The notes below the pieces were generated by a model. It had not been told where the DNA came from. It saw only the letters and a list, made by a program, of their open reading frames with translations, and did no database searches. Below, one piece after another: positions 61,872 to 64,000 of a DNA stretch of 64,000 bases (positions are counted from its first letter, which is position 1; each line of letters opens with the position of its first letter). The DNA comes from Sphingomonas caseinilytica. GTDB lineage: Bacteria > Pseudomonadota > Alphaproteobacteria > Sphingomonadales > Sphingomonadaceae. The stretch lies in NCBI RefSeq assembly GCF_023516455.1, contig NZ_JAMGBA010000001.1, positions 806,001 through 870,000 of the forward strand, given 5' to 3'. Made by a program: the position numbers and the translations under genes.

Positions 61872-63893
61872 ATGAAAACCCCCCAACTGCTCAATTTCGC
61901 CTTCGACAAATGGGTACAAGGCGAAGGCAATCTCGCCGACATCGCCTCCGCCATCGACGGCTCGCTTGTCGCGCGAACCGGCTCCGGCGGCCTCGATTTC
62001 GGCGGCATGCTCCGTCACGCGCGAGAAGTCGGCGGGCCTGCGCTTCGAAAGCTGACATTCCATGAGCGGGCGCGGATCATCAAGGGGCTGGGTCTCGCCA
62101 TCATGGCCCGCAAGGAAGAACTCTACGACCTCAGCTACCAGACCGGCGCGACGCGCAAGGACGGCTGGATCGATATCGAAGGTGGTGCGGGCACACTGTT
62201 CAGCTTCTCGTCCAAGGGGCGGCGCGAGCTGCCCGATGCCCATGTACTGCTGGACGGTGCAGTCGAGCCGCTGTCGAAGAGCGGCAGCTTTATCGGACAG
62301 CATATCTACACGCCGTTGCAGGGCGCAGCCGTCCACATCAACGCGTTCAACTTCCCGGTGTGGGGGATGCTCGAGAAGCTGGCGCCCACGTTTCTTGCTG
62401 GAATGCCGGCGATCGTGAAGCCGGCCAGCTCGACCGCCTATCTGTGCGAAGCCGCGGTTCGCGTAATGGTCGAATCCGGGCTGCTGCCGCCCGGTTCGCT
62501 CCAGCTCATCGTCGGCGGAGTCGGCGATCTGTTCGATCATTTGACCGGGCAGGACGTGGTCAGCTTCACCGGGTCGGCATCAACGGCTCTGAAGCTCCGG
62601 TCGCACCCCGTGGTTCAGCGCGAAAGCGTCAAGTTCGTCGCCGAACAGGACAGCCTCAATGCATCGCTGCTCGGACCCGACGCCGCGCCCGGCACTCCGG
62701 AATTCGACCTGTTCGTGAAGGAGGTGGTCAATGAAATGACCGCCAAGGCCGGACAGAAATGCACCGCGATCCGTCGCGCCATGGCCCCGGTCGAATATCT
62801 CGACGCCGTCGAGGCCGCGATCCGCGACCGGCTCGCCGCCACGAAGGTCGGCGATCCGCGCGACAAGGAGAGCCGGATGGGCGCATTGGTCTCGACCAGC
62901 CAGCGCGACGATGTTCGCGCGCAAATCGGCAAGCTGACGGCGGCCGGCGCTCGCATCGTCGCTGGTAACCCCGATGCGAGCCCCGGCATTGCGGGCGGGG
63001 CCTTCATGGAGCCGATCCTGCTTCGGAGCGACGACCCCTGGTCAAATAGCGCCGTCCATGACGTCGAGGCCTTTGGACCGGTTTCGACCGTCATGCCTTA
63101 TCGCGACATGGCCGACGCCATCGCGCTCGCTAATCGAGGCATGGGCAGCCTGGCCCTGTCGCTGTTCACTTATTCGCCCGAAGCAGCGCGCGAATTCATC
63201 CAGGGTGCGGCGGCCTATCATGGCCGCATGCTCGTCCTGAACCGCGACAATGGTGCAGAGAGCACCGGGCACGGCTCGCCACTGCCGGTGCTGGTCCATG
63301 GCGGCCCGGGTCGCGCCGGCGGAAGCGAGGAGATGGGCGGGGTCCGCGGCGTGAAGCATTACATGCAGCGCACGGCGATCCAATCGACGCCCGCGATGAT
63401 CGCCGCGATCAGCGAGCAATATATTCCGGGCGGGCCCAAGCATGAGATACTCCAGCACCCGTTCCGGCGGCGGATGAGCGAACTCACCATCGGCGATACG
63501 CTCAAGACCAAGAGTCGCACGGTGACCTTGGAGGACATCGAGCATTTCGCCCATTTCACCGGCGATACCTTCTACGCCCATATGGACGACGAAGCCGCCA
63601 AGGCCTCGCCGATCTTCGAGGGCCGGGTCGCCCACGGCTACCTCATCCTGAGCTTCGCAGCGGGCCTGTTCGTGGACCCGGATCCGGGCCCTGTGCTGGC
63701 CAATACGGGGCTTGAGAATCTGCGGTTCCTGACCCCGCTCTACCCGGATGATTCAATGCGGGTCGAACTGACGGTCAGGTCGAAATCGCTGAAGAGCGAA
63801 GACACCGGCGTCGTTCGCTGGGCGGTCGAGATATTCAACCAGAATGATGAACTGGTCGCGACCTACGACCTTTTGACGGAGAATGTGCCCTAA
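61872..63893 (+). CDS. paaZ: Phenylacetate degradation bifunctional protein PaaZ
   Basis: This 673-residue enzyme has an N-terminal aldehyde dehydrogenase domain (catalytic Cys297 in GQKCTAIRR and Glu258 in FVAEQD) and a C-terminal MaoC-like R-hydratase ([16 protein letters not shown]). It opens oxepin-CoA and oxidises the aldehyde produced. Starting at 61872 fits the family; the frame extends 11 codons upstream into the repeat. Key enzyme of the aerobic phenylacetyl-CoA route. Confidence 0.95.
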   Translation: MKTPQLLNFAFDKWVQGEGNLADIASAIDGSLVARTGSGGLDFGGMLRHAREVGGPALRKLTFHERARIIKGLGLAIMARKEELYDLSYQTGATRKDGWIDIEGGAGTLFSFSSKGRRELPDAHVLLDGAVEPLSKSGSFIGQHIYTPLQGAAVHINAFNFPVWGMLEKLAPTFLAGMPAIVKPASSTAYLCEAAVRVMVESGLLPPGSLQLIVGGVGDLFDHLTGQDVVSFTGSASTALKLRSHPVVQRESVKFVAEQDSLNASLLGPDAAPGTPEFDLFVKEVVNEMTAKAGQKCTAIRRAMAPVEYLDAVEAAIRDRLAATKVGDPRDKESRMGALVSTSQRDDVRAQIGKLTAAGARIVAGNPDASPGIAGGAFMEPILLRSDDPWSNSAVHDVEAFGPVSTVMPYRDMADAIALANRGMGSLALSLFTYSPEAAREFIQGAAAYHGRMLVLNRDNGAESTGHGSPLPVLVHGGPGRAGGSEEMGGVRGVKHYMQRTAIQSTPAMIAAISEQYIPGGPKHEILQHPFRRRMSELTIGDTLKTKSRTVTLEDIEHFAHFTGDTFYAHMDDEAAKASPIFEGRVAHGYLILSFAAGLFVDPDPGPVLANTGLENLRFLTPLYPDDSMRVELTVRSKSLKSEDTGVVRWAVEIFNQNDELVATYDLLTENVP

Positions 63894-63955
63894 GTCCGGA
63901 ACGGGCCGAGGTAGGAATTCGTTTGGCGGTCGATTCCAGACGAAGGAGGGCCCCC

Positions 63956-64000
63956 ATGAAAATCAGTGAAGTCATGACGACGGACGTCGAAACCGTCAGC
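63956..64000 (+). CDS. CBS-domain protein, partial (runs off the window)
   Basis: ATG at 63956 with AAGGAGG starts MKISEVMTTDVETVS, typical of a CBS-domain protein that may sense adenine nucleotides. Only 15 codons are present, so its identity is provisional. Confidence 0.6.
   Translation, partial: MKISEVMTTDVETVS

Overview
The window is GC-rich, very compact chromosomal DNA of an alphaproteobacterium. Gene content points to the order Sphingomonadales (Sphingomonas-like): a large TonB-dependent receptor, a UrcA-family protein, PhaR, Tad-type pilus-like proteins, a DUF4402 protein, a fused branched-chain E1 subunit and sphingomonad-style palindromic repeats. This assignment is an inference from gene content; no rRNA gene is present. 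I see no insertion sequence, prophage or CRISPR array. About 66 protein genes, one 18-codon leader ORF and one tRNA fill the window, and many neighbours overlap by 1-4 bases.

Layout. 0-5 kb: acpP, a small HEXXH protein, and a TonB-dependent receptor coupled to a probably Tat-exported sarcosine-oxidase-like flavoprotein. 5-17 kb: housekeeping genes (hrcA-grpE, rph-rdgB, two secreted CAP proteins, hemW, lpoA-like/rsmI/lipoprotein/yraN/gshB/dedA, DUF484-xerC, fsa). 17-20 kb: an enoyl-CoA isomerase-like gene and three TadE/TadG-like pilus proteins. 20-28 kb: a telA pair with a clear promoter, then a four-gene minus-strand operon pgi-gor-FAD oxidoreductase-CoA transferase. 28-37 kb: lepB-rnc-era, cobB, small proteins, and dapB-permease-aminotransferase-nth. 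37-44 kb: GFA protein-alr, urcA-like/LysR divergent pair, and glmU-glmS-racemase.

44-49 kb carries the least ordinary material. It has a histone-H1-tail-like protein preceded by an 18-codon ORF with a perfect extended Shine-Dalgarno, an upstream sequence able to hide it, and a terminator, which together look like an attenuator. It also has phaR, tRNA-Arg(CCG), and a Slam-like outer-membrane translocator beside a TbpB-like lipoprotein with 17 consecutive prolines.

49-64 kb is catabolic. There is a branched-chain 2-oxoacid dehydrogenase (fused E1, E2) with an aminotransferase, then the phenylacetate pathway: paaABCE on the minus strand, paaG and paaZ on the plus strand. paaG lies inside a plus-strand operon with two Asp/Asn beta-hydroxylase-fold proteins and a sulfotransferase, a combination I do not recognise. 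Three palindromic repeats lie only in this region. The window ends inside a CBS-domain gene.

The best candidates for undescribed biology are the leader-ORF attenuator (44.3-44.5 kb), the hydroxylase/paaG/sulfotransferase/hydroxylase operon (57.8-60.8 kb), the Slam/TbpB-like pair (45.6-47.9 kb) and the receptor/flavoprotein pair (1.0-4.7 kb).
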